Positions 40,401 to 54,101 of a stretch of DNA of 64,000 bases are shown here, piece by piece (within the stretch, counting starts at the first letter, position 1; the number at the start of each line of letters is the position of its first letter). The notes beneath the pieces were generated by a model. That model saw only the letters and a program-made list of their open reading frames with translations. It made no database searches and was not told the origin of the DNA. The stretch is from Acanthosepion lycidas (taxonomy: Eukaryota > Mollusca > Cephalopoda > Sepiida > Sepiidae), in NCBI GenBank assembly GCA_963932145.1, contig CAWVQA010000099.1, forward strand, positions 248,001 to 312,000, in the 5' to 3' direction. Both the position numbers and the translations under genes were made by a program.

Positions 40401-42245
40401 TCACGGTATGAATTTGAAGGCAAAATATTTTTTTGCAGACCTTAGATTAGGTCTTTCCCTGTCCATAATGCTAAATTGAGGAAGTAAAATGGAAATAGTA
40501 ATGGGAATCAGAAGAGAAATGTACAGTGATCACGCATTTTGTGCCCACAATCTTTTTCATGGAAATCCCAGTCATATGAGACGAGTCCAGGCATGCTACG
40601 ATCACGGTATGAATTTGAAGGCAAAATATTTTTTTGCAGACCTTAGATTAGGTCTTTCCCTGTCCATAATGCTAAATTGAGGAAGTAAAATGGAAATAGT
40701 AATGGGAATCAGAAGATAAATGTACAGTGATCACCCATTTTCGGCCCACAATCTTTTTCATGGAAATCCCAGTCATATGAGTCGAGTCCAGGCATGCTAC
40801 GATCACGGTATGAATTTGAAGGCAAAATATTTTTTTACAGATCTTAGATTAGGTCTTTCCCTGTCCATAATGCTAAATTGAGGAAGTAAAATAGAAATAC
40901 TAATGGGAAACAGAACAGAAATGTACAGTGATCACACATTTTGTGCCCACAATCTTTTTCATGGAAATCCCAGTCATATGAGACGAGTCCAGGCATGCTA
41001 CGATCACGGTATGAATTTGAAGGCAAAATATTTTTTTGCAGATCTTAGATTAGGTCTTTCCCAGTCCATAATGCTAAATTGAGGAAGTAAAATAGAAATT
41101 GTAATGGGAAACAGAAGAGAAATGTACAGTGATCACGCATTTTGTGCCCACAATCTTTTTCATGGAAATCCCAGTCATATGAGTCGAGTCCATGCATGCT
41201 ACGCTCACGGTATGAATTTGAAGGCAAAATATTTTTTTGCTGATCTTAGATTAGGTCTTTCCCTGTCCATAATGCTAAATTGAGGAAGTAAAATAGAAAT
41301 AGTAATGGGAAACAGAAGAGAAATGTATAGTGATCACGCATTTTGTGCCCACAATCTTTTTCATGGAAATCCCAGTCATATGATTCGAGTCCAGGCATGC
41401 TACGATCACGGTATGAATTTGAAGGCAAAATATTTTTTTACAGATCTTAGATTAGGTCTTTCCCTGTCCATAATGCTAAATTGAGGAAGTAAAATAGAAA
41501 TAGTAATGGGAAACAGAAGAGAAATGTACAGTGATCACGCATTTTGTGCCCACAATCTTTTTCATGGAAATCCCAGTCATATGAGTCGAGTCCATGCATG
41601 CTACGATCACAGTATGAATTTGAAGGCAAAATATTTTTTTGCAGATCTTAGATTAGGTCTTTCCCTGTCCATAATGCTAAATTGAGGAAGTAAAGTAGAA
41701 ATTGTAATGGGAAACAGAAGAGAAATGTACAGTGATCACGCATTTTGTGCCCTCAATCTTTTTCATGGAAATCCCAGTCATATGAGTCGAGTCCATGCAT
41801 GCTACGCTCACGGTATGAATTTGAAGGCAAAATATTTTTTTGCTGATCTTAGATTAGGTCTTTCCCTGTCCATAATGCTAAATTGAGGAAGTAAAATAGA
41901 AATTGTAATGGGAAACAGAAGAGAAATGTACAGTGATCACGCATTTTGTGCCCACAATCTTTTTCATGGAAATCCCAGTCATATGAGTCGAGTCCAGGCA
42001 TGCTACGATCACGGTATGAATTTGAAGGCAAAATATTTTTTACAGATCTTAGATTAGGTCTTTCCCTGTCCATAATGCTAAATTGAGGAAGTAAAATAGA
42101 AATAGTAATGGGAAACAGAAGAGAAATGTACAGTGATCACGCATTTTGTGCCCACAATCTTTTTCAAGGAAATCCCAGTCATATGAGTCGAGTCCAGGCA
42201 TGCTACGATCACGGTATGAATTTGAAGGCAAAATATTTTTTTGCT

Positions 42246-43248
42246 GATCTTAGATTAGGTCTTTCCCTGTCCATAATGCTAAATTGAGGAAGTAAAATAG
42301 AAATAGTAATGGGGAACAGAAGAGAAATGTACAGTGATCACGCATTTTGTGCCCACAATCTTTTTCATGGAAATCCCAGTCATATGAGTCGAGTCCATGC
42401 ATGCTACGCTCACGGTATGAATTAGAAGGCAAAATATTTTTTTGCAGATCTTAGATTAGGTCTTTCCCTGTCCATAATGCTAAATTGAGGAAGTAAAATA
42501 GAAATAGTAATGGGAAACAGAAGAGAAATGTATAGTGATCACGCATTTTGTGCCCACATCTTTTTCATGGAAATCCCAGTCATATGAGTCGAGTCCAGGC
42601 ATGCTACGATCACGGTATGAATTTGAAGGCAAAATATTTTTTTACAGATCTTAGATTAGGTCTTTCCCTGTCCATAATGCTAAATTGAGGAAGTAAAATA
42701 GAAATAGTAATGGGAAACAGAAGAGAAATGTACAGTGATCACGCATTTTGTGCCCACAATCTTTTTCATGGAAATCCCAGTCATATGAGTCGAGTCCATG
42801 CATGCTACTATCACGGTATGAATTTGAAGGCAAAATATTTTTTTGCAGATCTTAGATTAGGTCTTTCCCTGTCCATAATGCTAAATTGAGGAAGTAAAGT
42901 AGAAATTGTAATGGGAAACAGAAGAGAAATGTACAGTGATCACGCATTTTGTGCCCTCAATCTTTTTCATGGAAATCCCAGTCATATGAGTCGAGTCCAT
43001 GCATGCTACGCTCACGGTATGAATTTGAAGGCAAAATATTTTTTTGCTGATCTTAGATTAGGTCTTTCCCTGTCCATAATGCTAAATTGAGGAAGTAAAA
43101 TAGAAATTGTAATGGGAAACAGAAGAGAAATGTACAGTGATCACGCATTTTGTGCCCACAATCTTTTTCATTGAAATCCCAGTCATATGAGTCGAGTCCA
43201 GGCATGCTACGATCACGGTATGAATTTGAAGGCAAAATATTTTTTACA
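42246..43248 (+). repeat. 5-monomer HOR, 1,003 bp, copy 1
   Basis: Five monomers, repeated at 43249. Shared marks are ATGAATTAGAAGG, TATAGTGATC with GCCCACATC, CATGCTACTATCACGG, GCCCTCAATC and TTTTTCATTGAAATC. I saw two differences inside the unit (GGGGAACAG at about 42313, and CACGCGTTTT in copy 2 at about 43548). Confidence 0.9.
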
Positions 43249-44251
43249 GATCTTAGATTAGGTCTTTCCCTGTCCATAATGCTAAATTGAGGAAGTAAAA
43301 TAGAAATAGTAATGGGAAACAGAAGAGAAATGTACAGTGATCACGCATTTTGTGCCCACAATCTTTTTCATGGAAATCCCAGTCATATGAGTCGAGTCCA
43401 TGCATGCTACGCTCACGGTATGAATTAGAAGGCAAAATATTTTTTTGCAGATCTTAGATTAGGTCTTTCCCTGTCCATAATGCTAAATTGAGGAAGTAAA
43501 ATAGAAATAGTAATGGGAAACAGAAGAGAAATGTATAGTGATCACGCGTTTTGTGCCCACATCTTTTTCATGGAAATCCCAGTCATATGAGTCGAGTCCA
43601 GGCATGCTACGATCACGGTATGAATTTGAAGGCAAAATATTTTTTTACAGATCTTAGATTAGGTCTTTCCCTGTCCATAATGCTAAATTGAGGAAGTAAA
43701 ATAGAAATAGTAATGGGAAACAGAAGAGAAATGTACAGTGATCACGCATTTTGTGCCCACAATCTTTTTCATGGAAATCCCAGTCATATGAGTCGAGTCC
43801 ATGCATGCTACTATCACGGTATGAATTTGAAGGCAAAATATTTTTTTGCAGATCTTAGATTAGGTCTTTCCCTGTCCATAATGCTAAATTGAGGAAGTAA
43901 AGTAGAAATTGTAATGGGAAACAGAAGAGAAATGTACAGTGATCACGCATTTTGTGCCCTCAATCTTTTTCATGGAAATCCCAGTCATATGAGTCGAGTC
44001 CATGCATGCTACGCTCACGGTATGAATTTGAAGGCAAAATATTTTTTTGCTGATCTTAGATTAGGTCTTTCCCTGTCCATAATGCTAAATTGAGGAAGTA
44101 AAATAGAAATTGTAATGGGAAACAGAAGAGAAATGTACAGTGATCACGCATTTTGTGCCCACAATCTTTTTCATTGAAATCCCAGTCATATGAGTCGAGT
44201 CCAGGCATGCTACGATCACGGTATGAATTTGAAGGCAAAATATTTTTTACA
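43249..44251 (+). repeat. 5-monomer HOR, 1,003 bp, copy 2
   Basis: Tandem partner of 42246-43248. The match continues for part of the next monomer and breaks at about 44412, where TACGATCACGG replaces TACGCTCACGG. Confidence 0.9.
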
Positions 44252-45199
44252 GATCTTAGATTAGGTCTTTCCCTGTCCATAATGCTAAATTGAGGAAGTA
44301 AAATAGAAATAGTAATGGGAAACAGAAGAGAAATGTACAGTGATCACGCATTTTGTGCCCACAATCTTTTTCATGGAAATCCCAGTCATATGAGTCGAGT
44401 CCATGCATGCTACGATCACGGTATGAATTTGAAGGCAAAATATTTTTTTGCTGATCTTAGATTAGGTCTTTCCCTGTCCATAATGCTAAATTGAGGAAGT
44501 AAAATGGAAATAGTAATGGGAAACAGAAGAGAAATGTACAGTGATCACGCATTTTGTGCCCACAATCTTTTTCATGGAAATCCCAGTCATATGAGTCGAG
44601 TCCATGCATGCTACGATCACGGTATGAATTTGAAGGCAAAATATTTTTTTGCAGATCTTATATTAGGTCTTTCCCTGTCCATAATGCTAAATTGAGGAAG
44701 TAAAATAGAAATAGTAATGGGAAACAGAACAGAAATGTACAGTGATCACCCATTTTGTGCCCACAATCTTTTTCATGGAAATCCCAGTCATATGAGTCGA
44801 GTCCATGCATGCTACGATCACGGTATGAATTTGATGGCAAAATATTTTTTTGCAGATCTTAGATTAGGTCTTTCCCTGTCCATAATGCTAAATTGAGGAA
44901 GTAAAATAGAAATAGTAATGGGAAATAGAAGAGAAATGTACAGTGATCACGCATTTTGTGCCCACAATCTTTTTCATCGAAATCCCAGTCATATGAGTCG
45001 AGTCCAGGCATGCTACGATCACGGTATGCATTTGAAGGCAAAATATTTTTTTGCAGATCTTAGATTAGATCTTTCCCTGTCCATAATGCTAAATTGAGGA
45101 AGTAAAATAGAAATAGTAATGGGAAACAGAAGAGAAATGTACAGTGATCAAACATTTTCTGCCCACAATCTTTTTCATGGAAATCCCAGTCATATGAGT

Positions 45200-45700
45200 C
45201 GAGTCCATGCATGCTACGATCACGGTATGAATTTGAAGGCAAAATATTTTTTTGCAGATCTTAGACTAGGTCTTTCCCTGTCCATAATGCTAAATGTATG
45301 AAGTAAAATATAAATATAAATAGGAAACAGAAGAGAAATATACAGTGATCACGCATTTTGTGCCCACAATCTTTTTCATGGAAATCCCAGTCATATGAGT
45401 CGAGTCCATGCATGCTACGATCACGGTATGAATTTGAAGGCAAAATATTTTTTTGCAGATCTTAGATTAGGTCTTTCCCTGTCCATAATGCTAAATTCAG
45501 GAAGTAAAATAGAAATAGTAATGGGAAACAGAAGAGAAATGTACAGTGATCACGCATTTTGTGCCTACAATCTTTTTCATGGAAATCCCAGTCATATGAG
45601 TCGAGTCCAGGCATGCTACGATCACGGTATGAATTTGAAGGCAAAATATTTTTTTGCAGATCTTAGATTAGGTCTTTCCCTGTCTATAATGCTAAATTGA
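45200..45700 (+). repeat. Duplicated segment around the TATAAATA subtype (partner 49221-49720)
   Basis: The two segments lie 4,021 bp apart (20 monomers plus 1 bp). They share the TAAATGTATG monomer, then a TAAATTCAGG monomer with GTGCCTACAATC, then GGAAGCAAAATAG. I saw about six to eight scattered substitutions. This is an example of a multi-monomer string being copied or moved over several kilobases without its neighbours. Confidence 0.75.
45257..45457 (+). repeat. Minor monomer subtype with TAAATGTATG and a TATAAATA motif
   Basis: In this subtype the usual TAAATTGAGG is TAAATGTATG or TAAATGTAGG, and the usual AATAGTAATGGG is AATATAAATAGG, which creates TATAAATA. Copies of the motif lie at 45309 and 45315 (overlapping, TATAAATATAAATAGG), 49336, 50542, 52150, 53758, 58782, 59988 and 63605: eight monomers, all after 45 kb. 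Two sub-forms exist: ATGTATGAAG (45, 49, 58 and 63 kb) and ATGTAGGAAG (50, 52, 53 and 59 kb). The motif matches the core TATA-box consensus, but no transcription is shown. Confidence 0.85.
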
Positions 45701-48700
45701 GGAAGCAAAATAGAAATAGTAATGGGAAACAGAACAGAAATGTACAGTGATCACACTTTTTCTGCCCACAATCTTTTTTATGGAAATCCCAGTCATATGA
45801 GTCGAGTCCATGCATGCTACGATCACGGTATGAATTTGAAGGCAAAATATTTTTTTGCTGATCTTAGATTAGGTCTTTCCCTGTCCATAATGCTAAATTG
45901 AGGAAGTAAAATAGAAATAGTAATGGGAAACAGAAGAGAAATGTACAGTGATCACCCATTTTGTGCCCACAATCTTTTTCATGGAAATCCGAGTCATATG
46001 AGTGGAGTCCAGGCATACTACGATCACGGTATGAATTTGAAGGCAAAATATTTTTTTGCAGACCTTAGATTAGGTCTTTCCCTGTCCATAATGCTAAATT
46101 GAGGAAGTAAAATGGAAATAGTAATGGGAATCAGAAGAGAAATGTACAGTGATCACGCATTTTGTGCCCACAATCTTTTTCATGGAAATCCCAGTCATAT
46201 GAGACGAGTCCAGGCATGCTACGATCACGGTATGAATTTGAAGGCAAAATATTTTTTTGCAGACCTTAGATTAGGTCTTTCCCTGTCCATAATGCTAAAT
46301 TGAGGAAGTAAAATGGAAATAGTAATGGGAATCAGAAGATAAATGTACAGTGATCACCCATTTTCGGCCCAAAATCTTTTTCATGGAAATCCCAGTCATA
46401 TGAGTCGAGTCCAGGCATGCTACGATCACGGTATGAATTTGAAGGCAAAATATTTTTTTACAGATCTTAGATTAGGTCTTTCCCTGTCCATAATGCTAAA
46501 TTGAGGAAGTAAAATAGAAATACTAATGGGAAACAGAACAGAAATGTACAGTGATCACACATTTTGTGCCCACAATCTTTTTCATGGAAATCCCAGTCAT
46601 ATGAGACGAGTCCAGGCATGCTACGATCACGGTATGAATTTGAAGGCAAAATATTTTTTTGCAGATCTTAGATTAGGTCTTTCCCAGTCCATAATGCTAA
46701 ATTGAGGAAGTAAAATAGAAATTGTAATGGAAACAGAAGAGAAATGTACAGTGATCACGCATTTTGTGCCCACAATCTTTTTCATGGAAATCCCAGTCAT
46801 ATGAGTCGAGTCCATGCATGCTACGTTCACGGTATGAATTTGAAGGCAAAATATTTTTTTGCTGATCTTAGATTAGGTCTTTCCCTGTCCATAATGCTAA
46901 ATTGAGGAAGTAAAATAGAAATAGTAATGGGAAACAGAAGAGAAATGTATAGTGATCACGCATTTTGTGCCCACAATCTTTTTCATGGAAATCCCAGTCA
47001 TATGAGTCGAGTCCAGGCATGCTACGATCACGGTATGAATTTGAAGGCAAAATATTTTTTTACAGATCTTAGATTAGGTCTTTCCCTGTCCATAATGCTA
47101 AATTGAGGAAGTAAAATAGAAATACTAATGGGAAACAGAACAGAAATGTACAGTGATCACACATTTTGTGCCCACAATCTTTTTCATGGAAATCCCAGTC
47201 ATATGAGACGAGTCCAGGCATGCTACGATCACGGTATGAATTTGAAGGCAAAATATTTTTTTGCAGATCTTAGATTAGGTCTTTCCCAGTCCATAATGCT
47301 AAATTGAGGAAGTAAAATAGAAATTGTAATGGGAAACAGAAGAGAAATGTACAGTGATCACGCATTTTGTGCCCACAATCTTTTTCATGGAAATCCCAGT
47401 CATATGAGTCGAGTCCATGCATGCTACGCTCACGGTATGAATTTGAAGGCAAAATATTTTTTTGCTGATCTTAGATTAGGTCTTTCCCTGTCCATAATGC
47501 TAAATTGAGGAAGTAAAATAGAAATAGTAATGGGAAACAGAAGAGAAATGTATAGTGATCACGTATTTTGTGCCCACAATCTTTTTCATGGAAATCCCAG
47601 TCATATGAGTCGAGTCCAGGCATGCTACGATCACGGTATGAATTTGAAGGCAAAATATTTTTTTTTACAGATCTTAGATTAGGTCTTTCCCTGTCCATAA
47701 TGCTAAATTGAGGAAGTAAAATAGAAATAGTAATGGGAAACAGAAAAGAAATGTACAGTGATCACGCATTTTGTGCCCACAATCTTTTTCATGGAAATCA
47801 CAGTCATATGAGTCGAGTCCAGGCATGCTACGATCACGGTATGAATTTGAAGGCAAAATATTTTTTTACAGATCTTAGATTAGGTCTTTCCCTGTCCATA
47901 ATGCTAAATTGAGGAAGTAAAATAGAAATACTGATGGGAAACAGAACAGAAATGTACAGTGATCACACATTTTGTGCCCACAATCTTTTTCATGGAAATC
48001 CCAGTCATATGAGTCGAGTCCAGGCATGCTACGATCACGGTATGAATTTGAAGGCAAAATATTTTTTTACAGATCTTAGATTAGGTCTTTCCCTGTCCAT
48101 AATGCTAAATTGAGGAAGTAAAATAGAAATACTAATGGGAAACAGAACAGAAATGTACAGTGATCACACATTTTCTGCCCACAATCTTTTTCATGGAAAT
48201 CCCAGTCATATGAGTCGAGTCCATGCATGCTACGATCACGGTATGAATTTGAAGGCAAAATATTTTTTTGCAGATCTTTGATTAGGTCTTTCCCTGTCCA
48301 TAATGCTAAATTGAGGAAGTAAAATAGAAATAGTAATGGGAAACAGAAGAGAAATGTACAGTGATCACGCATTTTGTGCCCACAATCTTTTTCATGGAAA
48401 TCCCAGTCATATGAGACGAGTCCAGGCATGCTACGATCACGGTATGAATTTGAAGGCAAAATATTTTTTTGCAGATCTTAGATTAGGTCTTTCCCTGTCC
48501 ATAATGCTAAATTGAGGAAGTAAAATAGAAATACTAATGGGAAACAGAACAGAAATGTACAGTGATCACACATTTTCTGCCCACAATCTTTTTCATGGAA
48601 ATCCCAGTCATATGAGACGAGTCCAGGCATGCTACGATCACGGTATGAATTTGAAGACAAAATATTTTTTTGCAGATCTTAGATTAGGTCTTTCCCAGTC

Positions 48701-49679
48701 CATAATGCTAAATTGAGGAAGTAAAATAGAAATTGTAATGGGAAACAGAAGAGAAATGTACAGTGATCACGCATTTTGTCCCCACAATCTTTTTCATGGA
48801 AATCCCAGTCATATGAGTCGAGTCCATGCATGCTACGATCACGGTATGAATTTGAAGGCAAAATATTTTTTTGCAGATCTTAGATTAGGTCTTTCCCTGT
48901 CCATAATGCTAAATTGAGGAAGTAAAATAGAAATAGTAATGGGAAACAGAAGAGAAATGTACAGTGATCACGCATTTTGTGCCCACAATCTTTTTCATGG
49001 AAATCCAAGTCATATGAGTCGAGTCCATGCATGCTACGATCACGGTATGAATTTGAAGGCAAAATATTTTTTTGCAGATCTTAGATTAGGTCTTTCCCTG
49101 TCCATAATGCTAAATTGAGGAAGTAAAATAGAAATAGTAATGGGAAACAGAAGAGAAATGTACAGTGATCACGCATTTTGTGCCCACAATCTTTTTCATG
49201 GAAATCCCAGTCATATGAGTCGAGTCCATGCATGCTACGATCACGGTATGAATTTGAAGGCAAAATATTTTTTTGCAGATCTTAGATTAGGTCTTTCCCT
49301 GTCCATAATGCTAAATGTATGAAGTAAAATAGAAATATAAATAGGAAACAGAAGAGAAATATACAGTGATCACGCATTTTGTGCCCACAATCTTTTTCAT
49401 GGAAATCCCAGTCATGTGAGTCGAGTCCATGCATGCTACGATCACGGTATGAATTTGAAGGCAAAATATTTTTTTGCAGATCTTAGATTAGGTCTTTCCC
49501 TGTCCATAATGCTAAATTCAGGAAGTAAAATAGAAATAGTAATGGGAAACAGAAGAGAAATGTACAGTGATCACGCATTTTGTGCCTACAATCTTTTTCA
49601 TGGAAATCCCAGTCATATGAGTCGAGTCCAGGCATGCTAAGATCACGGTATGAATTTGAAGGCAAAATATGTTTTTGCA

Positions 49680-50300
49680 GATCTTAGATTAGGTCTTTCC
49701 CTGTCCATAATGCTAAATTGAGGAAGCAAAATAGAAATAGTAATGGGAAACAGAACAGAAATGTACAGTGATCACACTTTTTCTGCCCACAATCTTTTTC
49801 ATGGAAATCCCAGTCATATGAGACGAGTCCATGCATGCTACGATCACGGTATGAATTTGAAGGCAAAATATTTTTTTGCAGATCTTAGATTAGGTCTTTC
49901 CCTGTCCATAATGCTAAATTGAGGAAGTAAAATAGAAATAGTAATGGGAAACAGAACAGAAATGTACAGTGATCACACATTTTCTGCCCACAATCTTTTT
50001 CATGGAAATCCCAGTCATATGAGACGAGTCCATGCATGCTACGACCACGGTATGAATTTGGAGGCAAAATATTTTTTTGCAGATCTTAGATTAGGTCTTT
50101 CCCTGTCCATAATGCTAAATTGAGGAAGTAAAATAGAAATAGTAATGGGAAACAGAAGAGAAATGTACAGTGATCACCCATTTTGTGCCCACAATCTTTT
50201 TCATGGAAATCCCAGTCATCTGAGTGGAGTCCAGGCATGCTACGATCACGGTATGAATTTGAAGGCAAAATATTTTTTTGCAGACCTTAGATTAGGTCTT
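49680..50300 (+). repeat. Duplicated segment (partner 58925-59545, part again at 63748)
   Basis: The marker string is GGAAGCAAAATAG with CACACTTTTTCTG, then a monomer with CACACATTTTCTG and TACGACCACGG, then the AGTGGAG monomer followed by GACCTTAGATTAGG. It recurs 9,245 bp downstream (46 monomers minus 1 bp) with a few changes. Its first monomer is present a third time at 63748. Confidence 0.8.
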
Positions 50301-50483
50301 TCCCTGTCCATAATGCTAAATTGAGGAAGTAAAATGGAAATAGTAATGGGAATCAGAAGAGAAATGTACAGTGATCACGCATTTTGTGCCCACAATCTTT
50401 TTCATGGAAATCCCAGTCATATGAGTCGAGTCCATGCATGCTACGATCACGGTATGAATTTGAAGGCAAAATATTTTTTTGCA

Positions 50484-52091
50484 GATCTTAGATTAGGTCT
50501 TTCCCTGTCCATAATGCTAAATGTAGGAAGTAAAATAGAAATATAAATAGGAAACAGAAGAGAAATATACAATGATCACGCATTTTGTGCCCACAATCTT
50601 TTTCATGGAAATCACAGTCATATGAGTCGAGTCCAGGCATGCTACGATCACGGTATGAATTTGAAGGCAAAATATTTTTTTGTAGATCTTAGATTAGGTC
50701 TTTCCCTGTCCATAATGCTAAATTGAGGAAGTAAAATAGAAATATTAATGGGAAACAGAAGAGAAATGTATAGTGATCACGCATTTTGTGCCCACAATCT
50801 TTTTCATGGAAATCCCAGTCATATGAGTCGAGTCCAGGCATGCTACGATCACGGTATGAATTTGAAGGCAAAATATTTTTTTGCAGATCTTAGATTAGGT
50901 CTTTCCATGTCCATAATGCTAAATTGAGGAAGTAAAATAGAAATAGTAATGGGAAACAGAAGAGAAATGTACAGTGATATACCCATTATGTGCCCACAAT
51001 CATTTTCATGGAAATCCCAGTCATATGAGTCGAGTCCATGCATGCTACGATCACGGTATGAATTTGAAGGCTAAATATTTTTTTGCAGATCTTAGATTAG
51101 GTCTTTCCCTGTCCATAATGCTAAATTGAGGAAGTAAAATAGAAAAACTAATGGGAAACAGAACAGAAATGTACAGTGATCACCCATTTTGTGCCCACAG
51201 TCTTTTTCATGGAAATCCCAGTCATATGAGACGAGTCCAGGCATGCTACGATCACGGTATGAATTTGAAGGCAAAATATTTTTTTGCAGATCTTAGATTA
51301 GGTCTTTCCCTGTCCATAATGCTAAATTGAGGAAGTAAAATAGAAATAGTAATGGGAAACAGAAAAGAAATGTACAGTGATCACACATTTTGTGCCCACA
51401 ATCTTTTTCATGGAAATCCCAGTCATATGAGTCGAGTCCATGCATGCTACGATCACGGTATGAATTTGAAGCAAAATATTTTTTTGCTGATCTTAGATTA
51501 GGTCTTTCCCTGTCCATAATGCTAAATTGAGGAAGTAAAATAGAAATAGTAATGGGAAACAGAAGAGAAATGTACAGTGATCACCCATTTTGTGCCCACA
51601 ATCTTTTTCATGGAAATCCCAGTCATATGATTCGAGTCCATGCATGCTACGATCACGGTATGAATTTGAAGGCTAAATATTTTTTTGCAGATCTTAGATT
51701 AGGTCTTTCCCTGTCCATAATGCTAAATTGAGGAAGTAAAATAGAAATAGTAATGGGAAACAGAAGAGAAATGTACAGTGATCACCCATTTTGTGCCCAC
51801 AATCTTTTTCATGGAAATCCCAGTCATATGAGTCGAGTCCATGTATGCTACGATCACGGTATGAATTTGATGGCAAAATATTTTTTTGCATATCTTAGAT
51901 TAGGTCTTTCCCTGTCCATAATGCTAAATTGAGGAAGTAAAATAGTAATAGTAATAGGAAATAGAAGAGAAATGTACAGTGATCACCCATTTTGTGCCCA
52001 CAATCTTTTTCATGGAAATCCCAGTCATATGAGTCGAGTCCATGCATGCTACGATCACGGTATGAATTTGAAGGCAAAATATTTTTTTGCA
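50484..52091 (+). repeat. 8-monomer HOR, exactly 1,608 bp, copy 1
   Basis: Identity at +1,608 bp runs from about 50381 to 52350 (against 51989-53958). I found three substitutions: 51441 T against 53049 A, 51844 T against 53452 C, and 52075 C against 53683 T. Shared private marks are AATCACAGTCATATG, AATATTAATGGG, GTGATATACCC, AAAAACTAATGG, CCCACAGTC, GAAGCAAAAT (1-bp deletion), GAAGGCTAAAT, TTTTGCATATC and AATAGTAATAGTAATAGG. The unit includes one TATAAATA-subtype monomer per period. Confidence 0.93.
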
Positions 52092-53699
52092 GATCTTAGA
52101 TTAGGTCTTTCCCTGTCCATAATGCTAAATGTAGGAAGTAAAATAGAAATATAAATAGGAAACAGAAGAGAAATATACAATGATCACGCATTTTGTGCCC
52201 ACAATCTTTTTCATGGAAATCACAGTCATATGAGTCGAGTCCAGGCATGCTACGATCACGGTATGAATTTGAAGGCAAAATATTTTTTTGTAGATCTTAG
52301 ATTAGGTCTTTCCCTGTCCATAATGCTAAATTGAGGAAGTAAAATAGAAATATTAATGGGAAACAGAAGAGAAATGTATAGTGATCACGCATTTTGTGCC
52401 CACAATCTTTTTCATGGAAATCCCAGTCATATGAGTCGAGTCCAGGCATGCTACGATCACGGTATGAATTTGAAGGCAAAATATTTTTTTGCAGATCTTA
52501 GATTAGGTCTTTCCATGTCCATAATGCTAAATTGAGGAAGTAAAATAGAAATAGTAATGGGAAACAGAAGAGAAATGTACAGTGATATACCCATTATGTG
52601 CCCACAATCATTTTCATGGAAATCCCAGTCATATGAGTCGAGTCCATGCATGCTACGATCACGGTATGAATTTGAAGGCTAAATATTTTTTTGCAGATCT
52701 TAGATTAGGTCTTTCCCTGTCCATAATGCTAAATTGAGGAAGTAAAATAGAAAAACTAATGGGAAACAGAACAGAAATGTACAGTGATCACCCATTTTGT
52801 GCCCACAGTCTTTTTCATGGAAATCCCAGTCATATGAGACGAGTCCAGGCATGCTACGATCACGGTATGAATTTGAAGGCAAAATATTTTTTTGCAGATC
52901 TTAGATTAGGTCTTTCCCTGTCCATAATGCTAAATTGAGGAAGTAAAATAGAAATAGTAATGGGAAACAGAAAAGAAATGTACAGTGATCACACATTTTG
53001 TGCCCACAATCTTTTTCATGGAAATCCCAGTCATATGAGTCGAGTCCAAGCATGCTACGATCACGGTATGAATTTGAAGCAAAATATTTTTTTGCTGATC
53101 TTAGATTAGGTCTTTCCCTGTCCATAATGCTAAATTGAGGAAGTAAAATAGAAATAGTAATGGGAAACAGAAGAGAAATGTACAGTGATCACCCATTTTG
53201 TGCCCACAATCTTTTTCATGGAAATCCCAGTCATATGATTCGAGTCCATGCATGCTACGATCACGGTATGAATTTGAAGGCTAAATATTTTTTTGCAGAT
53301 CTTAGATTAGGTCTTTCCCTGTCCATAATGCTAAATTGAGGAAGTAAAATAGAAATAGTAATGGGAAACAGAAGAGAAATGTACAGTGATCACCCATTTT
53401 GTGCCCACAATCTTTTTCATGGAAATCCCAGTCATATGAGTCGAGTCCATGCATGCTACGATCACGGTATGAATTTGATGGCAAAATATTTTTTTGCATA
53501 TCTTAGATTAGGTCTTTCCCTGTCCATAATGCTAAATTGAGGAAGTAAAATAGTAATAGTAATAGGAAATAGAAGAGAAATGTACAGTGATCACCCATTT
53601 TGTGCCCACAATCTTTTTCATGGAAATCCCAGTCATATGAGTCGAGTCCATGCATGCTACGATCACGGTATGAATTTGAAGGTAAAATATTTTTTTGCA
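52092..53699 (+). repeat. 8-monomer HOR, exactly 1,608 bp, copy 2
   Basis: Tandem partner of 50484-52091; a third partial copy (53700-53958) follows. Part of this HOR (GAAGCAAAAT, GATTCGAG, GGCTAAAT, GCATATC, AGTAATAGTAATAGG) reappears at about 55509-56311, at a lag of 2,612 bp. This second lag lies outside the 8-mer register. Confidence 0.93.
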
Positions 53700-54101
53700 G
53701 ATCTTAGATTAGGTCTTTCCCTGTCCATAATGCTAAATGTAGGAAGTAAAATAGAAATATAAATAGGAAACAGAAGAGAAATATACAATGATCACGCATT
53801 TTGTGCCCACAATCTTTTTCATGGAAATCACAGTCATATGAGTCGAGTCCAGGCATGCTACGATCACGGTATGAATTTGAAGGCAAAATATTTTTTTGTA
53901 GATCTTAGATTAGGTCTTTCCCTGTCCATAATGCTAAATTGAGGAAGTAAAATAGAAATAGTAATGGGAAACAGAAGAGAAATGTACAGTGATCACGCAT
54001 TTTGTGCCCACAATCTTTTTCATGGAAATCCCAGTCATATGAGTCGAGTCCAGGCATGCTACGATCACGGTATGAATTTGAAGGCAAAATATTTTTTTGC
54101 A

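Noticed and set aside
45119-49322. Hydrophobic stretch of the minus-strand frame as a small membrane protein
   Set aside because: The F/L-rich stretch is only the complement of the purine-rich segment, which reads as TTT/CTT codons on the minus strand. It reflects base composition.
51945-51962. Microsatellite AATAGTAATAGTAATAGG (also about 53553 and 56161)
   Set aside because: This is a local substitution variant of the monomer's own AATAGAAATAGTAATGGG, carried along by the 8-mer HOR, and not an independent simple repeat.
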